Shown here in pieces: positions 47,348 through 57,231 of a stretch of 64,000 nucleotides of DNA (position 1 is the stretch's first letter; each line of letters starts with the position of its first letter). This DNA comes from Holdemanella porci. GTDB lineage: Bacteria > Bacillota_I > Bacilli_A > Erysipelotrichales > Erysipelotrichaceae. A model generated the notes under the pieces. That model made no database searches, was not told the DNA's origin, and saw only the letters and a program-made list of their open reading frames with translations. The translations under genes and the position numbers were made by a program. The DNA lies in assembly GCF_009696075.1 (NCBI RefSeq), contig NZ_VUMR01000003.1:27471-91470 (forward strand), read 5' to 3'.

Positions 47348-48226
47348 ATGGATAACAAAAATAATGCTCGTTTAGGAAAAGGATTGTCCAGTATTTTTGG
47401 GCAAGATGTTTCTAAAGTATTAGATGATATTCAAAATGGAGATATGGAAGTTGAAAGACAGGAACAGTCAAAAATTCCTGTGGATGAGATTCGTCCAAAT
47501 CCATATCAGCCTCGTAAAGTATTTAATGATGAAGCTTTAAAAGAATTAAGTTCATCAATTAAGCAACATGGTGTGTTTACGCCGATTCTAGTTAAAAAAA
47601 GCATTCAAGGATATGATTTGATTGCCGGTGAAAGAAGATTAAGAGCTTCAAAACTTGCCGGATTAAAAGATATTCCAGCTATCATTGTTGATTTTGATGA
47701 TCAGGAAATGATGGAAATTGCTTTGTTAGAGAATATTCAACGTGAAGATCTAAATGTAATAGAAGAAGCAAAAGCGTATGAAAAATTGATTCAACGATTA
47801 GGATATACACAAGAACAGTTAGCTCATCGTGTCGGAAAATCACGTGAACATATCACAAATTTATTACGATTGTTAAAACTTCCAGAAGATGTCCAGGAAT
47901 ACGTTGTGAGTAAACAATTAAGTATGGGGCATGTACGAGCTTTACTTGGTCTTAAGACAGAGGCAAGTATGCGTAAAGTTGCTAAACAGGCTATTGATCA
48001 AGGTTTGTCTGTTCGTAAAGTAGAACAAATTGTAAAAGATACAAACAATAAAAAAACGATAGAAAAGCCAAAAGAAGATATTTATGTGAAGGCAGCTAAA
48101 GAAAAGCTTCAGGAATTCTTCCAAACATCGGTATCTATCAGTAAAAATGCCATTTCTATTCATTATGAAAATAAAGAAGACTTAAATCGAATACTAGAAT
48201 TATTGAACCTAGTTGAAGAAGAATAA
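47348..48226 (+). CDS. parB: Chromosome-partitioning protein ParB (Spo0J)
   Basis: CTP-dependent DNA clamp that loads at parS and recruits SMC. 292 residues. Signature blocks are RLGKGLSSIFG at the start, IRPNPYQPRKVF, the CTP-binding GERRLRASKLAGLKDIPAI, and the ENIQRED and HTH region (QLAHRVGKSREHITNLLRLL). Two bases after parA. A cognate parS is present in dnaX. Confidence 0.97.
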   Translation: MDNKNNARLGKGLSSIFGQDVSKVLDDIQNGDMEVERQEQSKIPVDEIRPNPYQPRKVFNDEALKELSSSIKQHGVFTPILVKKSIQGYDLIAGERRLRASKLAGLKDIPAIIVDFDDQEMMEIALLENIQREDLNVIEEAKAYEKLIQRLGYTQEQLAHRVGKSREHITNLLRLLKLPEDVQEYVVSKQLSMGHVRALLGLKTEASMRKVAKQAIDQGLSVRKVEQIVKDTNNKKTIEKPKEDIYVKAAKEKLQEFFQTSVSISKNAISIHYENKEDLNRILELLNLVEEE

Positions 48227-48238
48227 GTCTTCTTTTTT
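48211..48238 (+). terminator. parB terminator
   Basis: AAGAAG pairs with CTTCTT around AATAAGT, followed by T. It overlaps the -35 of the glmS promoter. Confidence 0.6.
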
Positions 48239-48264
48239 GACAAATGTTCTGTTTTTTGTATAAT
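48237..48264 (+). promoter_or_regulatory. glmS promoter
   Basis: Perfect TTGACA (48237-48242), a 16-base spacer, perfect TATAAT (48259-48264). Confidence 0.85.
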
Positions 48265-48296
48265 ATTCATTATTCATGGAGATGTAGTAAAAAAAT

Positions 48297-48440
48297 AGCG
48301 CCAGGACTAAGTATTTAGTTGACGAGGACCAGACTTATCGAAAGATTCGGCGGGTAGTCTGGAGGTTGATACAACCTTTAACGATGGACAAAACCAATGT
48401 GTGAACATTGAACAAAGCCATTTGGTATCCTCCATGATAA
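48297..48440 (+). ncRNA. glmS ribozyme (glucosamine-6-phosphate riboswitch)
   Basis: The conserved core is present: A|GCGCCAGGACT at the cleavage site (cut before G48298), GACGAGGACCAGACTTATCG, CGGCGGGTAGTCTGG, and the downstream stems with AACGATGGACAAAACC. Self-cleavage with glucosamine-6-phosphate lowers glmS mRNA, giving product feedback. It ends about 25 bases before the glmS start. Confidence 0.95.
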
Positions 48441-48464
48441 TAATTTATAGGAGGATTTTTTATA

Positions 48465-50270
48465 ATGTGTGGAATCACAGCGTACGCAGGTAAAGAGAGT
48501 GCTTTACCATTTTTATTGCAGGGTTTAGAAAAACTCGAATATCGAGGATACGATTCTGCAGGCGTGACTCTTGTTTCGAATCACCATCTAGAAACGTATA
48601 AGGCGAAGGGGCGTCTTACAAATTTAAAGGAATTGTTGAATGAAAAAGAACATCCTGAACATACAGGAATTGGACATACACGTTGGGCAACACATGGTGT
48701 TCCAAGTAATATGAATTCACATCCTCATACAAATGAGAGTGAAACAATTTCAATCGTGCACAATGGAATCATTGAAAACTATGCATCAATCAAGGAATGT
48801 TTATTAGAACAAGGATATACATTCCAGTCACAGACGGATAGTGAAGTTATCGTTCATATGTTGGATTACTATTATCAAGGCGATATGATGTACGCTTTAA
48901 AAAAATGTGTGAAATACCTTCAAGGTAGTTTTGCGCTATGTGTAGTTTGTACAGATTATCCTGACTGCGTTTTTGTCGCAAAAAAAGAAAGTCCAATGAT
49001 TTTAGGAAAAACAGATACATCTGCATTTTGTGCAAGTGATATTCCAGCTGTGTTAGATTACACAAAAGATATTTGTGCTTTAGAAGATGGACAGATGGCC
49101 GTATTAAGACCCGGAAGTATTGTAGTCTATGATTTCTTTGGAGATCCCGTTTCAACAACTTGGATGCATATCTCATATGATGCTTGTGCAGCTCAAAAAG
49201 GTGGATATGATACTTTTATGCAGAAGGAAATGCATGAACAACCGTATGTGATCAAAGAAACATTGAGAGCTCATATTGAAAATAATTTGGCTATGCCAGA
49301 ATTATCTGGTTTAGATGTTTCAAAAATCAATCAAATTTATTATGTTGCGTGTGGAACTGCTTACCATGCGAGTTTATATGCTCAATATTTATTGCGCACA
49401 TGGATTGATTTACCGATTTACTGCATTAGTGCAAGTGAGTTTAGATATGGAAATTATCGAATTGATGAAAACACTTTATGCATCTTTGTTTCACAATCTG
49501 GAGAAACAGCCGATACTTTGGCAGCATTAAAACTTTCGAAAGAAAACAAAGCCCAAACACTATCTGTGACAAATGTGTTAGGTTCTAGTTTAGCTCGATT
49601 ATCTGATTACGTTTTATATACTTGTGCTGGACCAGAAATTGCGGTCGCAAGTACAAAAGCTTATACAACTCAACTTGTGTTGTTGGCATGTCTATGTTTA
49701 AAGTTAGCGTCTTTATTTAATAAGGGTGTGGTATGTAAAAATCATATGATCAATCAGTTGAAACAAATGCCAGATGCAGTTGAACAAATGCTTGCACAAG
49801 AAGAAAAAATGGCTGAATTCGCTAAACTATTAACGAATCAAAAAGATGCCTACTTTATTGGTAGACAACTGGATTATTTAAGTGTTTTAGAAGGTGCGTT
49901 AAAACTAAAAGAAGTTTCGTATGTGCATGCCGATGCATATATGGCTGGTGAATTGAAACATGGCCCAATCGCATTGATCGAAAAAGATACAGTTGTGATT
50001 GCGTTAGCTACACAGCCTAGTGTTGCACAAAAGACAATTTCGAATATTTTAGAAACGGCTGCTCGAGGAGCCAAGGTCATTTTGATTGCTTCACAAAGCC
50101 AAAATACGGAAGGCTTTGAGTATGTGATTCGCATTCCAGATGTAGATCCATTACTAAGTTGTATTCCGGCAACAGTTTTATTGCAAGAATTAGCTTACTA
50201 TGTCGCAAAAGAAAAAGGTTGCGATGTAGATAAACCTCGTAACCTTGCGAAAAGTGTAACTGTAGAATAA
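48465..50270 (+). CDS. glmS: Glutamine--fructose-6-phosphate aminotransferase
   Basis: First step of UDP-GlcNAc synthesis. 601 residues. The N-terminal nucleophile Cys2 is in MCGITAYAG; the glutaminase domain has GHTRWATHG and HNGIIENY; the two SIS isomerase domains have YVACGTAYHASLYA, SQSGETADTLAAL and LKEVSYVHADAYMAGELKHGP. It ends with DKPRNLAKSVTVE. AGGAGG precedes the ATG. Confidence 0.98.
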   Translation: MCGITAYAGKESALPFLLQGLEKLEYRGYDSAGVTLVSNHHLETYKAKGRLTNLKELLNEKEHPEHTGIGHTRWATHGVPSNMNSHPHTNESETISIVHNGIIENYASIKECLLEQGYTFQSQTDSEVIVHMLDYYYQGDMMYALKKCVKYLQGSFALCVVCTDYPDCVFVAKKESPMILGKTDTSAFCASDIPAVLDYTKDICALEDGQMAVLRPGSIVVYDFFGDPVSTTWMHISYDACAAQKGGYDTFMQKEMHEQPYVIKETLRAHIENNLAMPELSGLDVSKINQIYYVACGTAYHASLYAQYLLRTWIDLPIYCISASEFRYGNYRIDENTLCIFVSQSGETADTLAALKLSKENKAQTLSVTNVLGSSLARLSDYVLYTCAGPEIAVASTKAYTTQLVLLACLCLKLASLFNKGVVCKNHMINQLKQMPDAVEQMLAQEEKMAEFAKLLTNQKDAYFIGRQLDYLSVLEGALKLKEVSYVHADAYMAGELKHGPIALIEKDTVVIALATQPSVAQKTISNILETAARGAKVILIASQSQNTEGFEYVIRIPDVDPLLSCIPATVLLQELAYYVAKEKGCDVDKPRNLAKSVTVE

Positions 50271-50792
50271 TTATTCTTTAATTTCAGTGATGATATAGTG
50301 AATGGTTTGATCTAAACCATGCTCAGATAAATATTTTAATAAATGATGGATGAGGGCGTCTGTTTCAGGATGAATCAGAATTTTACCTCGTCCATTTTCA
50401 TAATATTCAAGTGCACTAGAGTCTGTGTACTTTTCTTTTTGATAGATCATACTTGCAGCGACTCGATCACAAAACATTTCAATGACATAGTTTGTAGGCA
50501 TCTTACATGCATAAATGCCATCTACTCCAAAATCAAGCCAATATTCCCAATGATGTTTGTTTCTTCCTTTATGATGTAACCAACCTAATGAATAGCCTTT
50601 TTCTTCTTTCTCAGCATCTATAGGAGAGCGGAATCCTTGATAATAATGAAAACCTGTCTTTAATTCAATATAAGAGTATTTGCTTAAATCATGGAGTAAA
50701 CCTTGTTTATATAGGTGACAACGAAAACAAAGCCAAGTAACTTTTACTTTGTGCTTGTTGATCGTATGTAAATGAGATAATGCTTTATTCAT
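50271..50792 (-). CDS. DUF5662 family protein
   Basis: 173-residue protein of unknown function, rich in His (LHTINKHKVKVTWLCFRCHLYKQGLLHDLSKYS, LGWLHHKGRNKHHWEYWL). The pattern of His and Asp (HDLSKY ... HH..N.HH) recalls metal-binding, HD-like sites. It is convergent with glmS, its stop abutting the glmS stop. Confidence 0.72.
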   Translation of the reverse strand: MNKALSHLHTINKHKVKVTWLCFRCHLYKQGLLHDLSKYSYIELKTGFHYYQGFRSPIDAEKEEKGYSLGWLHHKGRNKHHWEYWLDFGVDGIYACKMPTNYVIEMFCDRVAASMIYQKEKYTDSSALEYYENGRGKILIHPETDALIHHLLKYLSEHGLDQTIHYIITEIKE

Positions 50793-51105
50793 AAATTCAC
50801 TTCTTTCTTGCCTATTTTATCATAAATTAAGAAAACCATTCTAGTGTTGGCGTCTAGAATAGTTTCTTTTGTTTATTATTAGGAGAGAGATATGAATAAA
50901 TGAGGATTGGATTTAAAATTGAACTAAATTTTCATAATTTACATAAAAATCTAGTGTACATAGACAAATGTTTGTGGATGAAATACGAAAAGCCAAATGA
51001 AAGCGAATACAAAGAAAACGCTTGATATAAAGACAAAATGCTGTGTTTTGTTCATGAAAAATATACATAAATGTAAATTTGTATGTAAATTTATTTCTTA
51101 AACCC
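50793..51105. other. Intergenic region upstream of the opp operon
   Basis: No gene seen. It contains GAAAACGCTTGAT-type text near 51015 that is only loosely like a catabolite-response element, and AT-rich DNA. Confidence 0.4.
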
Positions 51106-51134
51106 TTGAAAACGTGTTTCTAACATAGTATAAT
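51106..51134 (+). promoter_or_regulatory. Promoter of the oligopeptide transporter operon
   Basis: TTGAAA (51106-51111), a 17-base spacer, perfect TATAAT (51129-51134). Confidence 0.75.
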
Positions 51135-51175
51135 TTCATCACACATAGTGAGCAAAACTATAGGAGGAAAGAGAA

Positions 51176-52888
51176 ATGAATAAACAAAGAATTGTTGCTG
51201 GTTTAGCATCTGTAGCAATGGCTTCTACTTTAGTAGCATGTTCAGGCGGATCTAGCAGTGACGCCAAAACATTAACAGTATCTGTAAACCAAAGTTTAAC
51301 AGGACAGTTTACACCTCAATATGCATCAAGTGCTTATGATCAATATGTAGTAAACTTATGCTACGAATCAATGTTAAAGTACAATGCGGATAACGAATTG
51401 GAACCAGTATTGGCTAAAGATTTACCAGAAGTAAGTGAAGATGGTTTAACAGTAACTTACAAATTGGAAAAAGGACACAAATTCAGTGATGGAACTGAAG
51501 TAACAGCAAAAGACGTTAAATTTACATTCGCAACATTAGCTGACCCAAGCTATGCTGGTCCTAATGGTGGTGGATTGGAAAACCTAGTAGGATATAAAGA
51601 ATATAATAGCGGAGCTGCTAAAGAATTAACTGGTATTGAAACTCCAGATGATTACACAGTAGTATTCCATTTAGTTTCACCGCAAATCGATGCAGTCTCA
51701 ACATTTGGGGCAATGGGAATCACTAGTGCTGATCACTACTCAAAATATAAACAAGGTAAAGTAAGTGTTGTAGAAAAGAACCAAGAAGAAACTTGTGGTT
51801 CTGGTGCTTACCAATTAAAGAGCTATGATAAAGCAAGTGGAGCTTCATTTGTTCGTAATGAAGAATTCAAACCTGAAAAGGGAAAATACCAAGTAGATCG
51901 TATTGTTATGAAGAAAACAGATGTAACTACAGAAGTTTCTGAATTGAAAAAAGGAACAGTTGATTTAATTCCAGAAGTAATTGAAACAAATAAAGTTAGT
52001 GAAGCGAGTCAAGATGACAACATGGCATTCAACTACTATACTCGTGGTGCTGTTGGTTTCGTAGCTATGAACGCTAACAATGGAGCTACAGCTGATAAAG
52101 CAGTACGTCAAGCATTGATGTATGCGACAGATCGTCAAGGATTCTGTGATTCATACTTCGGATGGGATAAAAAAGCAAGTGACGAAGTTAAAAAAGTTAA
52201 AGGTGGATATGTACCAGCTGCGTACTGGAATCCAGCATCAGAAAGCCTTGGTGCCGTTGTTCGTAACGAAGAAACAATCGATGGATTAAATACTTATGCA
52301 TTTGACATGGATAAAGCGAACCAAGTATTAGATGAAGCTGGTTGGGTTCGTGGTGCTGATGGAATCCGTGAAAAAGACGGACAAAAATTAGAAATCAAAT
52401 TCTTATTGTCAGAAGGTAACTCAGTACTTGAAACTTTAATTCCTATTGTTAAGAAAACTTGGGGAGATTTAGGTGTTGACTTAAAACAAACTACAGTTGA
52501 TTTCTCTACATTATTAAGTAACATTCAAGATACTAGTCACGATAGTGAGTGGAATATGTGTTTCTTAGCTACTAGTTTCACAAGTAACCAAGATAGTTCA
52601 GCTAATGATTCATATACAAATGTTCCAGCTAACATGGCTGTAAATAACTACTCTCGTATCAATGATCAAGCATTGATTGATCAATTGACAAAAGCTCGTG
52701 CTGATTCTGATGAAAAACAATCAAAAGTTGATTATGCTGAAGCTATGAAGATGGCTGCTGATGATGCAGGATACATGCCAGTTTACTCAGGTATGATGTT
52801 CAACCTTTACAATAAGAAAGTTGACATGACTGGAACAGGAACATTACGTAACTGGTCTCAATCAATGGATACAATTACTGTAAAATAA
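51176..52888 (+). CDS. oppA: Oligopeptide ABC transporter substrate-binding lipoprotein
   Basis: Captures peptides outside the membrane. 570 residues. Lipoprotein signal peptide with lipobox LVAC and acylated Cys22 (ASTLVACSGG). SBP family 5 pattern: YESMLKYNADNELEPVLAKDLPEVSEDGLTVTYKLEKGHKFSDGTEVTAKDVKFT, then AVRQALMYATDR. AGGAGG before the ATG. Peptide uptake is the likely role; Opp and Dpp types cannot be separated. Confidence 0.9.
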   Translation: MNKQRIVAGLASVAMASTLVACSGGSSSDAKTLTVSVNQSLTGQFTPQYASSAYDQYVVNLCYESMLKYNADNELEPVLAKDLPEVSEDGLTVTYKLEKGHKFSDGTEVTAKDVKFTFATLADPSYAGPNGGGLENLVGYKEYNSGAAKELTGIETPDDYTVVFHLVSPQIDAVSTFGAMGITSADHYSKYKQGKVSVVEKNQEETCGSGAYQLKSYDKASGASFVRNEEFKPEKGKYQVDRIVMKKTDVTTEVSELKKGTVDLIPEVIETNKVSEASQDDNMAFNYYTRGAVGFVAMNANNGATADKAVRQALMYATDRQGFCDSYFGWDKKASDEVKKVKGGYVPAAYWNPASESLGAVVRNEETIDGLNTYAFDMDKANQVLDEAGWVRGADGIREKDGQKLEIKFLLSEGNSVLETLIPIVKKTWGDLGVDLKQTTVDFSTLLSNIQDTSHDSEWNMCFLATSFTSNQDSSANDSYTNVPANMAVNNYSRINDQALIDQLTKARADSDEKQSKVDYAEAMKMAADDAGYMPVYSGMMFNLYNKKVDMTGTGTLRNWSQSMDTITVK

Positions 52889-53068
52889 TTTAAAATTTGC
52901 ACAAAGGTGTGTTAAAATAGTTGATGTTAAAGGACAAATGTTCATTAACAGAAACATGGCAACGTTAAATAGTCTACATGAAAAACTCGTGGATTGTTTA
53001 TAAAATTAAGGGCAAGCCGTATTGACTTGCTCTTATATGCATTTAGTGGATAGAAAGGATCGATAACT
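52889..53068. other. Intergenic spacer with a hairpin inside the opp operon
   Basis: AAGGGCAAG and CTTGCTCTT (about 53009-53035) pair with one G-T step and have no long T run. It may stabilise the upstream oppA mRNA or act as a partial terminator, giving more binding protein than permease. Confidence 0.4.
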
Positions 53069-54052
53069 ATGCTAAAGTATGTATTTAAAAGAATTTTAGC
53101 GATGATTCCTGTCCTTTTCATCATTTCAATCGTTATTTTCGGTACAGTAAAGGCGATGCCAGGTGATGAGGTAACAGCTTATTTTGGAGCCGGTTCAAAG
53201 GTTACACAAGAGCAACGTGATCACGTTCGTGAGTTGTTAGGATTGGATAAATCGTTACCTGAACAATATGTACGTTGGGTTGGACGTATGTGTACAGGAG
53301 ATTTAGGATCAAGTATTACCCTTAAAAAACCAGTTGGAACTATTATTGGTGACTATGTATGGAATACATTCTATTTGAATGTTGTATCATTAATTGTGGC
53401 TTTGATTTTTGCCATTCCAGTTGGAATAAAACAGGCAGTAAAGAAAGGTACAGTGTTTGATAACTTCTGGACTGTATTCTCATTGTTAGGAATAAGTGTT
53501 CCAACATTCTTCTTTGCCTTAGTATTAATTTTCTTCGTTGGTTTGCAGATTCCAGGTATGCCTATCAACGGAATGCGTGACACAATGCTATCAAGCTTTG
53601 GTTACTCAAGTATTTTCCAAGAAATTGGAGATATTGCTTTACACTCAATTTTACCTGTAATCGTATTGGCGTTTAGTTCATTTGCGTCATTCTCACGTTA
53701 TGTACGTAACTCTATGGTTGAAGTCATCAATATGGATTATGTTCGTACAGCACGTTCAAAAGGTCTTAAAGAAAAGACTGTTATCTACAAACATGCATTT
53801 AAAAATGCACAGATTCCTTTAGTAACATTACTAGGATTATACATTCCATCATTATTCTCAGGAGCCGTAATCTTGGAATCTGTATTTATCTGGCCAGGAA
53901 TTGGAAAAGTGTTAATTGATGCGATCAACCAACGTGATAACTCTTTAGTAATGGCTTGTTTGATGTTTAGTGCCTTATTGATGTTGTTAGGTAACTTATT
54001 GTCTGACGTTTGTTATACGTTAGTTGACCCACGTATCAAGGTAGATGAATAG
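53069..54052 (+). CDS. oppB: Oligopeptide ABC transporter permease OppB
   Basis: 327 residues, six membrane segments. N-terminus MLKYVFKRILAMIPVLFIISIVIFG; EAA-type loop YVRTARSKGLKEKTVIYKHAFKNA. GATAGAAAGGA upstream. Pairs with the next permease. Confidence 0.93.
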   Translation: MLKYVFKRILAMIPVLFIISIVIFGTVKAMPGDEVTAYFGAGSKVTQEQRDHVRELLGLDKSLPEQYVRWVGRMCTGDLGSSITLKKPVGTIIGDYVWNTFYLNVVSLIVALIFAIPVGIKQAVKKGTVFDNFWTVFSLLGISVPTFFFALVLIFFVGLQIPGMPINGMRDTMLSSFGYSSIFQEIGDIALHSILPVIVLAFSSFASFSRYVRNSMVEVINMDYVRTARSKGLKEKTVIYKHAFKNAQIPLVTLLGLYIPSLFSGAVILESVFIWPGIGKVLIDAINQRDNSLVMACLMFSALLMLLGNLLSDVCYTLVDPRIKVDE

Positions 54053-54065
54053 GAGGGAACTATAG

Positions 54066-54977
54066 ATGGCTAAAAAAGATGCTGTAGTATTAGAATCTGG
54101 CGAAAAAATCGAATCTATAGGTCCTTGGACCATAGCATGGCGTAAGTTCAAACAAAACCGTGTTGCCATGGCTGGTTTGATTGTTTTTGTATTAATTGTT
54201 GTTGCTGTTATTGTTATACCACTAATGCTTGGATATAGCGTTAATGACTATGATTTATCAAATCCTAATTTAGCTCCAGGTGGAGAACACTTATTGGGTA
54301 CAGATAAACAAGGTCGTGACTGCTTATTCCGTTTATTCTTAGGTGGACGAATCTCTATCATGGTTGGTATTATTGCTGCTGTTATCACTGTCATCTTAGG
54401 ATGTACAATTGGTGGTATCTCAGGATATTATGGTGGAAAATTAGATAACATATTAATGCGTTTTGCAGAAATCGTTTATTCATTACCATTTACACCAATG
54501 ATTATCGCGGTTGCCTCAACTATGTTGTGGGTTCCACAGAGTCAAAAAATGTATACTGTATCATTATTAATTGGTTTATTATCATGGCCAGGACTAGCAC
54601 GTTTAGTTCGTGGACAGATTTTGACTTTGCGTGAACAAGAATTTATGCAAGCTTGTGAAGCTTTGGGTATTTCAGATTTCTCAAAAATCTTTAAACACTT
54701 ACTTCCAAACGTTATTTCTTTAGTAATCGTAAATGCTACACTACAAATGGCAAGTGCTATTTTGACTGAGGCTGGTTTATCATTCTTAGGTATGGGTGTG
54801 ACTGCACCAACTCCTTCTTGGGGTAACTTAATGAACTTAGCACGTGATTCTTACGTGTTCCAAAACTATCCTTGGGAATGGATGCCTGCAGGTTTAATGT
54901 GTTTGTTAACTGTAATCTCAATCAACTTAATTGGTGAAGGATTGCGTGATGCATTCGACCCTAAAGAATTACAGTAG
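54066..54977 (+). CDS. oppC: Oligopeptide ABC transporter permease OppC
   Basis: 303 residues. N-terminal OppC segment WRKFKQNRVAMAGLIVFVLIV, then HLLGTDKQGRDCLFRLFLGGRISI, and the EAA loop FMQACEALGISDFSKIFKHLLPN. Thirteen bases after oppB with GGAGGGA between. Confidence 0.94.
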   Translation: MAKKDAVVLESGEKIESIGPWTIAWRKFKQNRVAMAGLIVFVLIVVAVIVIPLMLGYSVNDYDLSNPNLAPGGEHLLGTDKQGRDCLFRLFLGGRISIMVGIIAAVITVILGCTIGGISGYYGGKLDNILMRFAEIVYSLPFTPMIIAVASTMLWVPQSQKMYTVSLLIGLLSWPGLARLVRGQILTLREQEFMQACEALGISDFSKIFKHLLPNVISLVIVNATLQMASAILTEAGLSFLGMGVTAPTPSWGNLMNLARDSYVFQNYPWEWMPAGLMCLLTVISINLIGEGLRDAFDPKELQ

Positions 54978-54992
54978 TAAGGAGGATACACA

Positions 54993-56012
54993 ATGTCTGT
55001 AAATAAAAAAGTAATTAAAGTGGAAGACCTTCGTGTATACTTCCATACAAAAAAAGGTGATTCAAAAGCAGTTGATGGAAACCACTTTACAATGTATGAA
55101 AATGAAACACTTGCGATTGTAGGTGAATCAGGTTGTGGTAAATCAGTAACTGCCATGTCTATTTTAGGCTTAGTTAGTGAACCAGGAGAAATTATGCCTG
55201 GATCAAAAATCGTATATATGGGAAATGTAGACCGTGATGAAGATGGTTTAAACTTAGCTACAGCTACAGATGAACAAATTCGTCACATTCGTGGTAACGA
55301 AATCTCTATGATTTTCCAGGAACCAATGTCAAGTTTGAACCCAGTTATTACAGTTGGGGATCAGATTATGGAAAACATTTTGACGCACGAAGAAGTTTCT
55401 AAAGAAGAAGCTAAACAACGTGCAATTGATTTGTTGGCAGAAGTTGGTATTTCTCGTCCAGAAAAAGTTGTTGATAACTATCCATTCCAATTATCAGGTG
55501 GTATGTGTCAGCGTGTTATGATTGCGATGGCTTTATCTTGTCATCCAAAATTATTGATTGCCGATGAACCTACAACAGCTTTAGACGTTACAATTCAGGC
55601 TCAGATTCTTTCTTTAATGAACAAATTGAAGAATGAAACAGGTACATCTATCATGTTGATCACACACGACTTAGGTGTAGTTGCTCAGGTTGCCGATAAC
55701 GTTAACGTTATGTATGCAGGTAAAGTTGTTGAAACAGCTCCAGTTGAAGAATTGTTCAGCAACCCTAAACACCCATATACAATTGGATTAATGAATTCAA
55801 TGCCTTCATTAGCTGAAGAAGGTAAACGTTTAAATACAATTGAAGGTAGTGTACCTAACCCATTGTATTTACCAAAAGGATGCTACTTTGCAGATCGTTG
55901 TCCATATGTAACAGATCGTTGTAAAGAAGGTCAACCAGTAGATACAAAAGTTAAATCACGTCACCACGTATGGTGCTTCAAAGTTGAAGAAGAAATGAAA
56001 CAGGAGGGATAG
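54993..56012 (+). CDS. oppD: Oligopeptide ABC transporter ATPase OppD
   Basis: 339 residues. Walker [13 protein letters not shown]-loop [11 protein letters not shown], signature [12 protein letters not shown], Walker [13 protein letters not shown]. The C-terminal oligopeptide-type extension has the cysteine pattern [14 protein letters not shown] ... CF, which in OppD/DppD binds an iron-sulfur cluster. Confidence 0.95.
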   Translation: MSVNKKVIKVEDLRVYFHTKKGDSKAVDGNHFTMYENETLAIVGESGCGKSVTAMSILGLVSEPGEIMPGSKIVYMGNVDRDEDGLNLATATDEQIRHIRGNEISMIFQEPMSSLNPVITVGDQIMENILTHEEVSKEEAKQRAIDLLAEVGISRPEKVVDNYPFQLSGGMCQRVMIAMALSCHPKLLIADEPTTALDVTIQAQILSLMNKLKNETGTSIMLITHDLGVVAQVADNVNVMYAGKVVETAPVEELFSNPKHPYTIGLMNSMPSLAEEGKRLNTIEGSVPNPLYLPKGCYFADRCPYVTDRCKEGQPVDTKVKSRHHVWCFKVEEEMKQEG

Positions 56013-56014
56013 TC

Positions 56015-56998
56015 ATGGCAGAAAAAAGAAAAATTCTTGAAGTAAAACACTTAAAAAAATACTTCCCTCTAAAAAAAGGAAAATTTAAAGAAGGCGACCC
56101 ATGTGTTAAGGCCGTAGATGATATTACTTTCGACTTATACGAAGGTGAAACATTAGGTCTAGTAGGTGAATCAGGATGTGGTAAATCTACTTTAGGTCGT
56201 ACAATCATTCGTCTTTATGAACCAACAAGCGGAGAGGTAATCTTCGAAGGTGAAGATGTAGCAAAAAAATCTCGTAAAGAAATGCGTGCTTTACGTGAAG
56301 AAATGCAGTTTATCTTCCAGGATCCATATTCTTCATTGAATCCACGTATGACTGTATTCAATATTTTGGCTGAACCATTGATTGCTCACGGAAAATTCAA
56401 ACGTGGTCCAGAACTAGATGCATATGTTAAAAACCTAATGGACCGTTGTGGTTTGCCAAGCTACTATTGCTATCGTTATCCTCACCAATTCTCAGGTGGA
56501 CAAAGACAACGTATTGGTATCGCACGTTCATTAGCGTTAGATCCAAGCTTCATTATTTGTGATGAACCAGTAAGTGCATTGGACGTTTCTATCCAATCAC
56601 AAATCATCAACTTAATGAAAGATATGCAAGAAGAAAAGAACATTTCTTATATCTTCATTTCACACGACTTGTCAGTTGTAAAACACATTTCTGACCGTGT
56701 AGGTGTAATGTATTTAGGTAGTATGATGGAACTTGCAGATAAGAATGAAATTTACTCTAACCCTCAACACCCTTATACAAGAGCGTTGATTGGTGCAATT
56801 CCTTTACCAGACCCTACAAAACGTAAAGAAATGCAAGTTATTCAAGGTGAAATTCCAAGTAACGTAAACATTCCTAAGGGATGTAAATTCAACCCTCGTT
56901 GCCCATTTGCGAAAGATATTTGTCGTGAACAAGAACCAGCAACAAAAGAGGTTAAGCCAAATCACTTTGTTAAGTGTCACTTTGGAGGTGAATTCTAA
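56015..56998 (+). CDS. oppF: Oligopeptide ABC transporter ATPase OppF
   Basis: 327 residues. Walker [12 protein letters not shown], signature [12 protein letters not shown], Walker [13 protein letters not shown], and C-terminal [14 protein letters not shown]. Two bases after oppD; heterodimer partner of OppD. Confidence 0.95.
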   Translation: MAEKRKILEVKHLKKYFPLKKGKFKEGDPCVKAVDDITFDLYEGETLGLVGESGCGKSTLGRTIIRLYEPTSGEVIFEGEDVAKKSRKEMRALREEMQFIFQDPYSSLNPRMTVFNILAEPLIAHGKFKRGPELDAYVKNLMDRCGLPSYYCYRYPHQFSGGQRQRIGIARSLALDPSFIICDEPVSALDVSIQSQIINLMKDMQEEKNISYIFISHDLSVVKHISDRVGVMYLGSMMELADKNEIYSNPQHPYTRALIGAIPLPDPTKRKEMQVIQGEIPSNVNIPKGCKFNPRCPFAKDICREQEPATKEVKPNHFVKCHFGGEF

Positions 56999-57189
56999 TG
57001 TCTAAACGCCCATCTATGCGTGAGATGTTAGAAAAAAAAGATAAACAAAAAGGTAAAGAAGATCGTCTTGAAAAAGGGGATTTTCTAGCCTTATTAATTG
57101 CAGCTAGTAGTACATTCTGGCCAATTTTATTAGGTGCCATTGTTGTTTTAGCGCTATTAATTTTTGGTTGGAATGCCATCTTTGCATAA
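56998..57189 (+). CDS. Small single-pass membrane protein, unknown
   Basis: 63 residues; the start overlaps the oppF stop (TAATG), so it is translationally coupled to the transporter. The first 30 residues are strongly basic and charged (MREMLEKKDKQKGKEDRLEKGD). About 38-62 form one membrane helix ending at the C-terminus (FWPILLGAIVVLALLIFGW). I do not recognise a family. The operon position suggests an accessory or stability factor for the transporter (inference). Confidence 0.75.
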   Translation: MSKRPSMREMLEKKDKQKGKEDRLEKGDFLALLIAASSTFWPILLGAIVVLALLIFGWNAIFA

Positions 57190-57190
57190 T

Positions 57191-57221
57191 ACGAGAAGCT
57201 TTCGGCTTCTCTATTTTTTTA
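57191..57221 (+). terminator. Terminator of the opp operon
   Basis: GAGAAGC pairs with GCTTCTC around TTTCG, followed by TATTTTTTT. Confidence 0.88.
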
Positions 57222-57231
57222 GGAGAAAGAT

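Noticed and set aside
47855..47880. TCACGTGAAC in parB, parS-like
   Set aside because: It encodes the conserved KSREH of the ParB HTH and the outer bases do not match parS.
51005..51030. Possible catabolite-response element before oppA
   Set aside because: Only part of the TGNAANCGNWNNCW pattern fits and it lies about 85 bases upstream of the -35 box; too weak to call.
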